Positions 42,421-54,200 of a DNA stretch of 64,000 nucleotides are shown here, one piece after another. Source of the DNA: Argyresthia goedartella (lineage: Eukaryota; Arthropoda; Insecta; Lepidoptera; Argyresthiidae); NCBI GenBank assembly GCA_949825045.1, contig OX463815.1, positions 17,415,231 to 17,479,230 of the forward strand, given 5' to 3'. The notes below the pieces were generated by a model that saw nothing but the letters and a program-made list of their open reading frames with translations, ran no database searches and had not been told where the DNA came from. The position numbers were made by a program, and so were the translations under genes. The stretch's first letter is position 1; each line of letters starts with the position of its first letter.

Positions 42421-43890
42421 TAATAATAATAATATTATAATAATAATAATCGTTTATTTACAGAAATAAATGTACATTACAAGCTTGTTTAGCAGGGTAA
42501 ACAAGGGATGTATCGCTACTCCCTAAAATAGGGCGAAACCCTGTGTTTTAGGATAAGTTGCTGCTACTTCCCACAAGAATAAATGCCTCAGATTTAAATA
42601 CTACATAGTGTATAAACAATGTGAAATTTTAAATAAAAATATAACTTCTGACATTTAAAAATATAAGATCAGCTAAAACGTAATAGTTTGGTGTGTAGTG
42701 TTGGTGATTTATGTTAGTGGGAGAGAATATGGGGAGTGTGGTGAGTGTGTGATTGGAAGTAATGAGGTGTGTAGTGCCTGTGAGAGTTATGTAATGTGAC
42801 TATTATTTTGATATAAATATAATTGGACTTGTGTTAGACGATCATAAGTTTTTCGCAGTCATCATATGTTTGTGTGCGCAACCAAAGACGTATGTTTTTA
42901 TTATTATCAAATGTGATATTAGACCAAAGGTCAATATGCTTACTCAGATTATTATAAATATAGGGTCCCAGAAATTTAAAAAAATCGCTGCATAAATTTG
43001 GTTCGTACTAATACTATGTGAAATACTTTATCTCTTCTTCTTTTAGTACGTGAGTTATTTTGATGTGGGGAATTGTTTTTGTGTTGTTTCAGAACAATGC
43101 TATGTATAAACAGCTGTCTAACCGAGAGGACATCACAGAAGCTGTAAAATCAATACCCAATATGGTAGCAGATGAAAAATAATATCTCACCAAAAACATT
43201 CTGTAAAAAACTAGCCAAGTCCCGATGGAGCTGCTTGTTTATCTCTAAAAAGTAATGAAATCTAGACAAAGTCGTGCCAAGTCTAAGGTTCCTTACTGCG
43301 ATTTCTTTATTATTATAGTTAATGTTGTGTGACTTGGCCGTTGAACATTCTTTAAGTAAATTTTATTAACACGTAATGTTATATCTGTTGTAACTACCTA
43401 TTTTACATCAGTTACTATCAATGTCAATAAAAATAAGTATTATAAATTATTAACATTACAAGTATAAGTAAATTAACATGCCTTGTAATTCTTCTGAATT
43501 TTCTGATACGTTCGCTATGTCATCAGCAAATCTATTTTCTTTCTGTTTACAAAGTTCTGAATAGACCTTTATTTTCCCACTCTTCGTTTCATTTGGTTTT
43601 ATTCGTGTTTCTTGTTTGTCCAATATTTTCTATGTAGGTGTTTTCTTCTGTTTCTAGTTTGAGTATGTTGCGTTCTTGCGAGTATTGATTTCTGTTTCTT
43701 GGTATGGCTGCAACTAAAAATCCTGTTGTTCTTGTTGTTTGTTGTTGTTCCTCGCACTAGTATGTGGTCGATCGGGAATATTATAGTGTTTAAGATTTCT
43801 ATATTTTTAAAAATTGGGTATATTTGACATGATAAAATCCACTTCGTTTTTAGTTTTTCTGTCAAGTGAGATCCAGCCCCAAATTTATTT
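42421..43890. other. microsatellite followed by unassigned sequence
   Basis: An AAT run (42421-42451) could be the tail of a minus-strand LINE whose 3' UTR occupies the next few hundred bases (GTTTATTTACAGAAATAAATG, GGGCGAAACCCTG). No coding sequence was recognised. Confidence 0.3.
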
Positions 43891-43899
43891 TCCATTCTT

Positions 43900-46480
43900 C
43901 TTCTAGAGTGTGTTAATGATCGTTAGTTTATTTTCGTATGCATTTGGTCTAGTCGCAGGCCTCTATCATTTCTCGTTCCATATCCAAATCTTCCGCTAAT
44001 AGGGCAAACAGGACAATGTCATGCGCGAAGCGAAGGTTTGTTAGCTTTCTGCCACTGACGTCAATTTCTTGAACTGCTTGACCGCCAGCTTCTTTAACAC
44101 TTCTTCTAGGGTGCAGGTAAAGAGTTTCGGAGCGGGTCTCCCTGTTTGACACCTCTTTCTATTGGGAATGAACCGTTTAAAAAACTGAGCGCAACTTTAC
44201 CATACTTTCATTTTACATTAAAAGCATGCAAAAAAAAATGAAGGTAAAGAGTTTTATTAAATTCGTTACTTTTTTCAATGATTTGATTTAGAGTGTGGAG
44301 GTGAGTGGAAAAGCTGGGACGGAATCCAGCTTGTTCTTCAGGTTGATGGGAGTCGACTTGACTAGCAATTCGGTTCTCTATTACTTCAATAAAAACTAAA
44401 AAGGCTGATAGGTCTGTAGTTTTCTATATCACTTTTTTCGCCCTTTTTATGCGGTAATACAATATTGCAATGGCAGAATTTTGAGGCAGTTTTACATTCA
44501 AAAGTATTGTGTGGCAATATTTTTTTTATATTAATTGATGTGTGGTAGTAGGACTGGTCTTCCAAACTTTAGGGCTTCGGTCGTTATTTCATCTTCACCC
44601 GGGCTTTAATAGTATTTCATACTTCTAAGGGCGAGATTTACTTCTGCGGCTGTTATGAGGGGGATAGAATCGGGGCAAGTATGTTCTCTATGGTTTAATA
44701 TATTTAAGTTATGTCCGAATATAGGAATTTATTCTGCATGGGAGGCCGCACAGGATGCTGTCGGAGTTTTTTGCGACATATCGAAGGCGTTTAATTGTGT
44801 TGATCATAATACGCTTATAATTAAATTAAATCATTACGGAGTTAGAAATAAAGCGTTGTATATACTAAGATCATACCTAAGCAATAGAATTCAAAAGGCA
44901 GAAGTAAACAGCGTTAAATCTGATGGATCGGGTGTAAAAATTGGCGTTCCAAAAGGTTCCATATGAAGCCCTTTCTTATTCCTGGTATATATTAACGATC
45001 TGCCTTTCATGGTGGAGAAATTAACTGACATAGTGTTGTTTGCTGATGATACTTCAATGGTCTTAAAAATTGAAAGACAAAAAGGAGATTTTGATGATGT
45101 TAATGGTGTATTGTGTTTAACCTTGAATTGATTCACAGTTAATAATTTATTGTTAAACGCTGGTAAAACCAAGTGTATCAAATTCTCACTTCCAAATGTC
45201 AGGCAAGTTGAGACCAGTTTAGTGTTAGACAACAGCACGTAAGAATTAGTAAATGATGCAAAGTTTCTTGGAATAACCATTGATAGAAAATTGCAGTGGG
45301 GACCCCACATAGATAAATTAGCTGGTGAATTAAGTTCTGCGGCTTACGCTGTTAGGAACATCAGACAAAGCACGGATGTGGCTACATCTAGGCTAGTATA
45401 TTTCAGTTACTTTCATAGTGTCATGTCCTATGGTATCTTGTTGTGGGGGAAAGCAGCGGATATTCAAACTATTTTTATTTTACAGAAAAGAGCTATTCGA
45501 GCAATTTATAATTTAAAACGAACAGACTCCTTAAGAGAGCTTTTTAAAGAAATTGACATACCAACTGTAGCTACTCAATTTATTTTCGAAAATATAATGT
45601 ATGTACGCAAGAACCTTACAACATTTACCAAACTTAGCGATAGCTGCAATGTGTTAACCTAAGAAATAATCACAGACTGTGTGCGCCCCGATTTAGACTC
45701 GCGAAGGTTTGCAATTCTTTCAAGGGTCAGTGCATTCTCTACTACAATAAGATACCTTGCCATTTGAGCAATTTAAAAAGCATGTTAAAGCGACTTTTTC
45801 GAAAAAGGGATATTACAATGTTCAAGATTACTTAAATGACAGGACTGTATGGGGTTAATCTGGCTCAACACAGACCTTGCTGTTAATAATTTTGTAATTA
45901 TTTATTCCTGCTTATTAATCATAACAATAAAAAAAAACATATTTGTAGTAGTTAAGCACAACCTATTTTTAAAAGAGATCTAAAAATAAATCTGTGGGAG
46001 TTTCTACGCCCTTCTTCTCCCACAGTGGTCCAATGTAGAGAAGAGGCAAAAAATGACGTTTGCTAAGTATATGTAAATGTCTACAGTAATAAAGTACTTT
46101 GACTTTACTTTGACTTTATAGGTTTTTGTACAATTTGGTGCAAATTTCGATAACTTTGTCTCTACTTCATTGTTGTTCTTACCATTCTCGTCTGTCAGCC
46201 GTGCGATCTAGGTTTTACCTTTCGAGATTCATTGTTTGGCAACTCAGTGTGAGGTGTTGTTCTTTATCGCTTTGATTGTACCGCGGGCAGGTGAGGATGA
46301 CTTGGGGTTAATGGACCCCTTCCACTCCATTATTATTATTAAACTCTAGGAAGAATTCCGTTAGTTTGGAAACCTTCATATGCAGTTTCATATCTCAATA
46401 TGCGTACTTTGTAGACGATTGCTTCTGTGACACTTACGAAGATACATTTACAATCAGTAGATTTCTGAAGGCGTCAAAAT
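43900..46480 (-). mobile_element. RTE-like LINE fragment, split by another LINE
   Basis: On the minus strand, degenerate reverse-transcriptase blocks lie on both sides of the 44726-46120 insert. Upstream, near 46140-46200, are LTDENGKNNNEVE and KFAPNCTK. Downstream are IPLITAAEVNLALRSMK, SPGEDEITTEALKFG (about 44570-44690), and GRKLTNLRFAHDIVLF with LAEDLDMEREMI (44090-43950). The catalytic YADD-type site is FAHD here, and stops and frameshifts are common. It is inactive. Confidence 0.7.
44726..46120 (+). mobile_element. 5'-truncated jockey/CR1-like LINE with reverse transcriptase
   Basis: Plus-strand frames read [20 protein letters not shown] and FNCVDHNTLIIKLNHYGV. A stop follows IGVPKGSI. 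After it come FLFLVYINDLPF and the catalytic VLFADDTSMVLK, then NAGKTKCIKFSLP, KFLGITIDRKLQWGPHI and HSVMSYGILLWGKA (ORF 45291-45662). The 3' tail carries AAAGTACTTTGACTTTAC. Several in-frame stops make it inactive. It is the same family as 10454-12200 and 50737-51178 and is nested in an RTE-like LINE; ATAGG occurs at both edges and may be a short target duplication. Confidence 0.85.
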
Positions 46481-47216
46481 AAACTAACTATCAACCAAAC
46501 TGACAACGTGAAATTCGACAGCTCTTATTCGGTTGTCATAGGTTCAATTTTCGAACCCGTCTTTCGAATTAGTTTAGTATGTTTACTAGTGACGCCACTG
46601 GAATTGGTCTCATAATGAATTAAGGTAATAATAATAAACCATGAAGTTAACGAACGGTACATGCTGTACCTAATGTGTATCTTGTAATCTTGTCATACTC
46701 ATCCCAGTATGGGGTTATGCTCGAGTAGGTCTAGGCCGTATATATCACTTTATTTACTTCACTTAACTTCTATATATAATTTGCAAGCGTATGTACCTAA
46801 TTCGAAAACAAAGTCTTATAAAAGTAAAGTAGGTATGCATGTCTTAGTAGGACAATTTCAAATGTGAATAATAGTAGATTGTTGCTCCAAGCCGAAAGTA
46901 ATTTATTACTGCACCGAGTGCTTATGATAAAATTACAGCGCACAGTTATTCGTCCCAAACAAGCTAGCCGACAATAATTATTTTATGCATTTTTCTTGCT
47001 TAGACTGACGTATTCATTTCATTCAAGTAAAATTTACACACGCACTCAATAGAAAATAATATAAAATTTGTGCATGCTTATAAAAAAGTTACAAATAAGG
47101 TACTTACTATAAACTTAAAAATGAAAACAACACAAGAATAATAAAGGAATTCAATTAGTCTATTCTAATGTATACCCCTAATTATCATTAACAACATCAT
47201 TAACTAAGTTACTTAA

Positions 47217-47705
47217 TCACTCGGAATCTGAGTCTGAACAGTCAGTACTATCTGACAACAAATACTGTTTATCAAACTCAGAATCTTTGAGACAATAATG
47301 ACTAGTAATAGGTGTATCAACCATATTGATATCAGGCACTTTCAGGTGTTTCAAGATTTCAAGAGCAAATGTCCGGATATTTTTTATCGGCTTTTCGCGT
47401 AGAGAATCTATTAATGGGTCTGATGTAATTAGCAACATACTTAAAAGGTCTGTATTAATATTTACTCTTGAAGATTTTCTAGTACTGGAAAGGCGAAAAT
47501 TCCGGAAATCTTTATTCCTAGACTCCTGCGCTTCCTTACAAAGGAGTCCGATTGGAAGCATGCATTTTTTCATGATATCAATTCCATGAAATATTTTTTT
47601 GTGTACTGTTGGAGTCATATTACACCAATCATATTTCAAGTTTCTGTAAAGAGCCTTTGTCTCCTCTAATAAAGCATTAAATGAACCATAGTAACCTGAA
47701 GACAT
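47217..47705 (-). pseudogene. Transib/RAG1-like transposase, C-terminal fragment
   Basis: A 162-codon frame. NMTPTVHKKIFHG (residues 29-41), then LPIGLLCKEAQESRNKDF (50-67) and STRKSSRVN resemble the C-terminal core of Transib transposase. They also align with the RAG1 segment around its catalytic Glu (the EGNEAGNKLFRRF region). The equivalent Glu here is probably E61 or E58. LITSDPLIDSLR follows, and the frame ends in an acidic serine-rich tail (DSTDCSDSDSE). The two catalytic Asp blocks that should lie upstream were not found. It is therefore a remnant. The assignment is by motif memory, not alignment. Confidence 0.65.
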
Positions 47706-48440
47706 GACACTTAAAATTATATAAAAAGAGTTGATTAGTCCCTCGTCTACACCAGTAATTTGGGAACTCTGCTGGTAGTTTTGAAAAATCTTCTAGCAGT
47801 ATTCCCATCATTACTGGTTCCTGAGCTTGGTCTAGATTTGTCAACATCTCACTGTTGAATCGGGTCTGAATTTTTTGTTTTTTTTTTGTAGGTAGGACGG
47901 GCAGGTAAAGGCATTTTTTCATACATCATATGATGTCTTAAAAGGTCAAATTAATGTCATTGTATTTTTTAAATATCTTAAAATTATATGCCTATTTATT
48001 AATCTGATAAATAGATATTGTACAGAAGACTAATTTCTCGAAATGGTTTTGAGATTTCCGTTCCTGTCCAGAAAGTTAGCAACCCCAATTCTGCGAGCAT
48101 AATATGTTGGAGATCTAAGACATGCATGCCCCGTGAATGTTGACTCCTCTCTCACTCCAACCCAACGTCTTCATAATGTCCTCCAGAACTTGGTGAATAG
48201 TTTGTACAAAATAGAAAATAATTTTTTTATCATTCTCAAATATATTTTTGTAGATTAAAATTAAATTTATTATTTGTATTTTATTTTTTTACGCGTGTCT
48301 ATCAAAAACTTCTCATTATCGTCTTTTTTCTGATTCGTGCCTTTTTTATCCTCAGTATTGTATGCTATCTTTAAAAAAAAACTCTGATTCAGGCATGCAA
48401 TGTTGACAAATTGTGCTCGTTATGCTCGGTTTTGGGCAGA

Positions 48441-48740
48441 TTACTCTCTCCTGTGAAAATAATTTTCTATGTCCCGCCGACTCCCATTTTGAATGAACTT
48501 TTGATAAAAATCTTGCATTTCTCTGTCGGACAGCTTTAATTCTTCTTTATCATTATTCAGTAAGTTGACTTTTGATAAAACACATTGAAAAACATGCTCA
48601 TTTCGTTCGGAAGGATCAGCACTAGACCAAACTTCAAAAAGCTCGGAACGATAATTTTGTATGTGCGTCCTGAAAAAGGAGAAAATAGGTATGATGCCTG
48701 GTTGTGCCTGAGCTGAGCTATATTTTTTTTTAAACTGCAT
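48441..48740 (-). pseudogene. N-terminal ORF of the Transib-like element, unassigned
   Basis: A 99-codon frame (MQFKKKYSSAQAQPG, YRSELFEVWSSADPSERNE, KLSDREMQDFYQKF) inside the element and on the same strand as the transposase fragment. It may be the start of the transposase or a separate exon. I do not recognise a domain. Confidence 0.4.
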
Positions 48741-49789
48741 TAATAAACAATCATTTTAAGATAGATTCCAGGGTGGGGCAGAGTGGGGCACATAAAAATC
48801 AACTCTAATGAAAGTCGATGTTATAGTTATTTTTTCGAAATTTTTGGACTTAACTTTAGGAATTAATTCCAGAATACTGAAATGACCATACCAATAAAAA
48901 AATATAATTATAGAGTAAGTACTCTATAATAAGCGGAAGGTAAGTACCTTCAAGATTATCACCCATTTTTTTAACTCAATAACACTTGTACCTTGTGCTT
49001 ATAATTACCGAACTCTACGGAAGATGCAAGGGAAATGTTTTGAGGTGTAAATTTGCATTTCCTTATATGCCCACTTGAAGTCATTAGTAACAATAGATGC
49101 GACCACAACGGGCGATATAAAATTCATTATTGTACCTATTAGTTAATTGGTAAAGACTAGATATTAGTTAAATACCTCAAATCGAATGTGACTTGTTGTC
49201 GGCTAGCTTGTATGGGACGAATCACTGTGCAGCGTAGTTGGAAGAAAAATCTACTTATTATCTTAATAACTTTGACAAATTTATATGGAGTTGTCAAAGT
49301 TAATCGAGAATGATGCTAAATCGGTTGCATCGTTTGTGCCTTATTGATCAAATAAGCGTGAGAAAATTTATTGATGAAATTCTTTCAAACATTGGTAGCT
49401 TAAATAGTCCATGTGAACTTTATCTGATTTTTAACACGCTTTTACTGCCTTCACTTGTATGTGTTTATTAATATGTGAATATCATATACCTACTTTAGCA
49501 CTACTTTTAAATTTAATTTGTAAAATATATTTTATAACTCTAAACCTGCCTTCTAGGTTTGACTTGTTTGTTTGTCAAATTGTCAATTCCTATTGTGTAA
49601 TCAAGGGTCCCATAGGACAGGCTTTGCCTAGTTTGGGATCCGCTATTATTTTCTAGACACTAATATTCTCAACGTGTTTCTTTTCTTTATGTATTAACTT
49701 GTGTTGTACTATGAAGGCAAATAAGTTATTTTTACTTTACTTTACTTTACTTCAAAATAACTAATTATACACAGCACTCCTCCGCGGTG

Positions 49790-50400
49790 ACCTCATAAAC
49801 GTGTGAAATCGTTGTCATGAAAATCGTTGACCGCGTAAATGGTTGTTAATTCTTCGAAACAGAAAAAGTCACAAGGTGCCAGGTCGGGACTGTATGCAGG
49901 ATGGATCATAGGTTCTTCGTTTTGACCTTCAAAAATTCGTTTGTCTGTCTGGCCGCGTGGGCACAAGCATTGTCGTGGTGCAAGATGATACGGCGTTCAC
50001 GGTTATTTTTACGGAGTTTGTCAATAATTTCCGGCAAACAAATGGTGGTGTACCAGTCACTATTCATGGTACGACGATTCTTTAAAGCAACAGTAGCCAC
50101 GTGTCCAGTATAATGAAAAAAAGAAGCAATCATCCGCTTAGATGCTATTTTCACACGCGCCGCTTTGGTTGGTTTCCGCTCATTTTGAAAGACCCATACG
50201 TTCCATTGCTGCTTTGTTTTGGGATCTGTCTCTTTGATTTGAATTTGATTTGATTTGATTCTAAGGATGCCCGAATCTCATAATAGGTCACATGCCTGTC
50301 TGTTTCGATCATACAAAGCAAAGCATAGATGTTTTTGTTGACGACACGATCGCGCTTGAATTCTGCAAACCAGCTATAAATAGTCGTCTTGCATGTTACT
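49790..50400 (-). pseudogene. mariner transposase fragment
   Basis: Minus-strand blocks in order: TTIYSWFAEFKRDRVVN and a HVTYYEIRASLE-like HTH region; then KQQWNVWVFQNERKP, SFFHYTGHVATVALKN and NSDWYTTICLPEI; then IILHHDNACAHAA with the second catalytic Asp, and HPAYSPDLAPCDFF with the third. The segment with the first Asp is not evident, and there are frameshifts and a stop before IHPAYS. No terminal repeats were found. It is a different lineage from the copy at 58659-59951. Confidence 0.8.
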
Positions 50401-50736
50401 TTTAAAATATTGTTTATATAAGTGGCCAGCTACGGAAACGTTAAGTGTGACCTACGTATAACAATGAATACTCGATACAGAGATTAAAAATATCACGCAA
50501 AAAAAATTGGACCGTCGAAATAATTCGTGTTGTTTTCTAAATTAGTAGATAAAGCCCTACCCGATCAGATAACCCTTGTTATAATTAAACGCAACTTATT
50601 TTATGTTTGTTTTTAAAAGACGTACGGGTACTTAACATATAGGTTTAAGGTGTACGCAAATCTAACAAACAACCTCCGGAGCGTCCTAACTACAGTCATC
50701 GCATTTTGTATTCGTTGTATGAAATTCCAAAGCCAA

Positions 50737-51178
50737 AAGTCAAAGTCAAAGTTTGTTATTGCTGTAGATATTTACATATACTTAGCAAACGTCATTTTTT
50801 GCCTCTTCTCTACATCATTGGACCACTGTGGGAGAAGAAGGGCGTAGAAACTCCCACAGATTGATTTTTAGATCTCTTTTAAAAATAGTTTGTGCTTAAC
50901 TATTAGATACAAATATAAAAAAAATATGATTAATAAGCAGGAATAAATTATTACAAAATTATTAACAGCAAGGTCTGTGTTGAGCCAGATTAACCCCATA
51001 CAGTCCCGTCATTTAAGAAATCTTGAACATTGTAATATCCTTTTTTCGACAAAGTCGCTTTAACATGGTTTTGAAATTGCTCAAAAGGCAATTTCAAGTT
51101 CCCAGAGGTATCTTGTTGTAGTAAAGAAAGCACTGACCCTTAAAAGAATTGCTAACCTTCGTGAGTCTAAACCGGATC
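50737..51178 (-). mobile_element. 3' end of a jockey/CR1-like LINE
   Basis: CAAAGTCAAAGTTTGTTATT, CAAACGTCATTTTTTGCCTC and GGACCACTGTGGGAGAAG match the 3' ends of the copies at 10454 and (inverted) 46120. Only about 440 bp of the 3' region is present, a typical 5'-truncated insertion. Confidence 0.8.
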
Positions 51179-53970
51179 TACATTATGATTTATGATGGAT
51201 TAAATAATGCGGAGCCTATGTTGCTCGTTTGGGTCCCCCCTCCATCATAGTGCAAAGTTTTTGAAGATAGTGCAGCCTGTCCAATAAATAACTGAGTTAA
51301 ATAACAAAGTGTAAAGTGAACGAAAGCCCTATTCAAGCTGCCCAACGGAGTCCCGCCGATGACCTTTACTGGGGAGTATATCGTTCCATTTGTATTTGTT
51401 ATTACACACCCAATCGTCCACACTCATATATTACACAAAAGTCACACCATACCACGCCATCCTAACTCACCTTCGTGAGACTCGATTCTCCACGTACAAA
51501 GGCGATTTACCTCATTTGACATCTTGTAAAAAGTTGTCCTCCGCTGAAACTCATGCCTCAGACACACAATAACATCAAGTAACACAGTATACCTACCTCC
51601 TAAACTCAATATTAAAACCAACGGTATTAAAAAAATAGATACTGTCCTTTTTTTTCTGCATTTCAGATCACAATGCAAACTCGCAGTTTTGCAGCAGCCA
51701 GCCACCAGTTAAGCCTACTTCTGATTCGTATGTGGTGAACCTGAGGACGTCGTGACGTGCTGTCCCGCCCACACATCTGCCTCAGATATGAGCGTCGTGA
51801 CAACCCGTGGTAAAGAGTGCAGTGTGCACTACTGCACTAATAAGTTAACTATCTCTCATGGCAGGAGGCGGTAAAGAGTGCAATGTGCACTAGCGAGTTC
51901 TCTACCCCTCATGGCAGGCGATAAAGACCACGTTGTGTACGTCTTCATATTATTTTGTGACGAGTTGATGAGAGATAGATGATCATATTGAGTAGTGTTT
52001 GGTTCTTGAATGAACTGGAGTACACGTACCGTACGTAGTTTTATGATGATGATGCCTATATTGGTAATATCTGGAAATATAGAGCAAGGCGTGGAAAAAC
52101 TAATTATTTTATGTAAGAAGTGAGACTGAATAAGCGTGTGGCAGAGGAGTTATCTGCACTGGAGGAGGCCCTCTTCGGTCAGTCACTCAGGTGAGACCAT
52201 TTGCAGGTTTAGCCTCCTACTTTGCCAGTTTATGCTCTGCCTCATGACACCTCTTCATCAGGTAAGAGTCACTTCTGGCAATGAGAGCAGTGATAAAAGT
52301 ACCAAACCCAACCAATCATTATCATTTTCCTACTATCTACTAACCTTTGAATTAACAAGACATTGGTTGATTTTGTTTAATTGTAGACACAGGTGATTGT
52401 TTGAAGGTAAGGCCGTTGCACTATCGTTATATCGTTAAATAGCTTTTTTGATCTATGAAATCCATCAAATGGTTCTTATTCAAGACAAGCAGTACAATAG
52501 ATTGAGATTATGCGGCAGTTTGCCCGAGCAGATTCAGGACGCTATTTTATTTCATTGTTACTAGCTATCACAAGCATTATTTTGAAGGAGTTCATCATCA
52601 TCATTATTCGCCCAAATTTACTTACTGCTGGGTATAGGCCTCCTCTTTACCACGCCATCTGATTTTGAGATAAGGTGCCATTGAAGTAACTAGATGATAT
52701 GGTCGTTTGAGTGATGCCCTAAGTAGTATAAATAATAACTGGGTAGAGACATGTAAAATAAACTACGTCTACGACTTGTAAAATGGTCTTACATACTAGC
52801 AGCGGGGGAAACGGAGCTATTCTTATTAAAATCGTGGATGGTAAGCGTAGAGCCGTAACATATTTCAAAAAGCAGCAGTCTCTCTTAGAATTGGAAATTG
52901 GCTGTCGTAAATACCATTACACGTAAATTTATAGCAGTAACTGGCTAGCTGAAATATTTGAGAGATAAGTTTGGCGTGATATGACACTAAGAGCTTACAG
53001 GTGGTGATGAACCATGAACAACGACATGACATAAAGCGGTAGGTAATGTACAAGTTTAATTGAATTGCACTGGAAATAGAGAAATTACCTATAGAGCCTT
53101 GAAGTCATGATGGCTGATTGACGTGGAGCAGACTCTAGGTCTCAATACTTGAAAATACTCTAATCGTATTAAAACTAAGTTTTAACCAGAAATTAAATTT
53201 TCATTTAGAGTGGTCGAGATTTTACTTGGTGATAGCTATATACAATACAAAACCGAGTTTTATGAAAGCATAATTTTATTTGAAGAACATATTAATGCTG
53301 TGATGATCTAGTAACGTGTGCACAGTTCAGTGGGTCGAGTCTTGCTGAAGACCAGAGAAAGTCACGGTTAGACTCTATTAAGTGATCCTTGAAGTGGGTG
53401 CACTGTTGTGATTGTGATCCTGCACATGTATGTAGGTGAGCTAGTATAGCTCTTAGGCCACGAATGTCACACTTAATATTATCTGAATTTATATTATTAT
53501 CCTAAGCTTTGTTTGTTAGGTGGCATTTGATGCTCTGTGCATTGGCTTTAATTTATTTTGGTTGATTTGGCTATGACATTTTCTTGTTGATGAGTTTTGA
53601 CTGTTCAATATAGTGACTTATTGATTATTGCGTGACCCTGAAATTTTATTTTGTTCAAGTCTATTCAGGCTATATCAAATATGTGGTGATCAATGAACGT
53701 AATCAAACTAGAACCCAAGTACAAAGGATCTTTAAATGTAACTGAGCTTAAAATAGGGTGATCGTTTTATTGTGAAAGACTGTAAGAGGACTTACAAATT
53801 AGCTCATGATAGACTAAGAAAGATGCCTGAAAGCCGTGAGCTAGTCGAAGAGTTGAGTGACATGGAGTTGAACGACGATTCGAAGTTCCGAGTTGTAGCA
53901 GGTAATAGCCTGCAGAATGTTGTTTAGCCTTCATATGTGAGATGTGATGTGAGGTGAGAGACATATAAAG
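51179..53970. other. unassigned noncoding region
   Basis: No gene recognised. A direct repeat of about 60 bp containing GGTAAAGAGTGCAGTGTGCAC starts near 51809 and 51870. The rest has scattered short ORFs without family resemblance. Confidence 0.4.
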
Positions 53971-53971
53971 T

Positions 53972-54200
53972 GAGCTTGGAGCTCTGCAGAGGTGCGCTTG
54001 GAGCGTGACCTTAGATTTAAGTTTGAGCTTGGAGCTCTGCAGAGGTACGCTTGGAGCGTGACCTTAGATTTAAGTTTGAGCTTGGAGCTCTGCAGAGGTA
54101 CACTTGGAGCGTGACCTGAATACCAGGTTTGTGCTTGGAGCACTGCAGAAGTACGCTTGCAGCGTAACCTGAGATCAGAATTTGTGCTTGAAGCACTACA
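53972..54200. repeat. 53-bp minisatellite, about 4.3 units
   Basis: Units start at 53972, 54025, 54078, 54131 and 54184 with constant 53-bp spacing: GAGCTTGGAGCTCTGCAGAGG, then CGCTTGGAGCGTGACCT. The first three are nearly identical and the last two diverged. A 53-bp period does not preserve frame, so it is not a peptide repeat. Confidence 0.9.

Larger units (their letters stand above)
46941..49229 (-). mobile_element. Transib-like DNA transposon, internally deleted
   Basis: The left end CACAGTTATTCGTCCCAAAC and right end (minus strand) CACAGTGATTCGTCCCATAC continue into AAGCTAGCCGACAA, giving about 34-bp terminal inverted repeats with two mismatches. The 5-bp CAGCG lies immediately outside both ends (46936-46940 and 49230-49234). 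Known Transib elements have CAC-starting termini resembling the RSS heptamer and GC-rich 5-bp duplications. A RAG1-like C-terminal transposase fragment is encoded inside (47217-47705). The total length of 2289 bp and the missing central catalytic part indicate a deletion derivative. Confidence 0.75.

Noticed and set aside
44655..44966. Protein starting MRGIESGQVCSLW
   Set aside because: The first residues come from the flanking antisense RTE fragment; the true LINE homology starts at about IYSAWEAAQ.
46941..49229. hAT or P-type element
   Set aside because: Both give 8-bp target duplications; only 5 bp (CAGCG) match at the flanks, and the transposase block fits Transib/RAG1 better.
53972..54200. 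CRISPR-like array
   Set aside because: Units are contiguous 53-bp repeats without unique spacers, in a eukaryotic genome.
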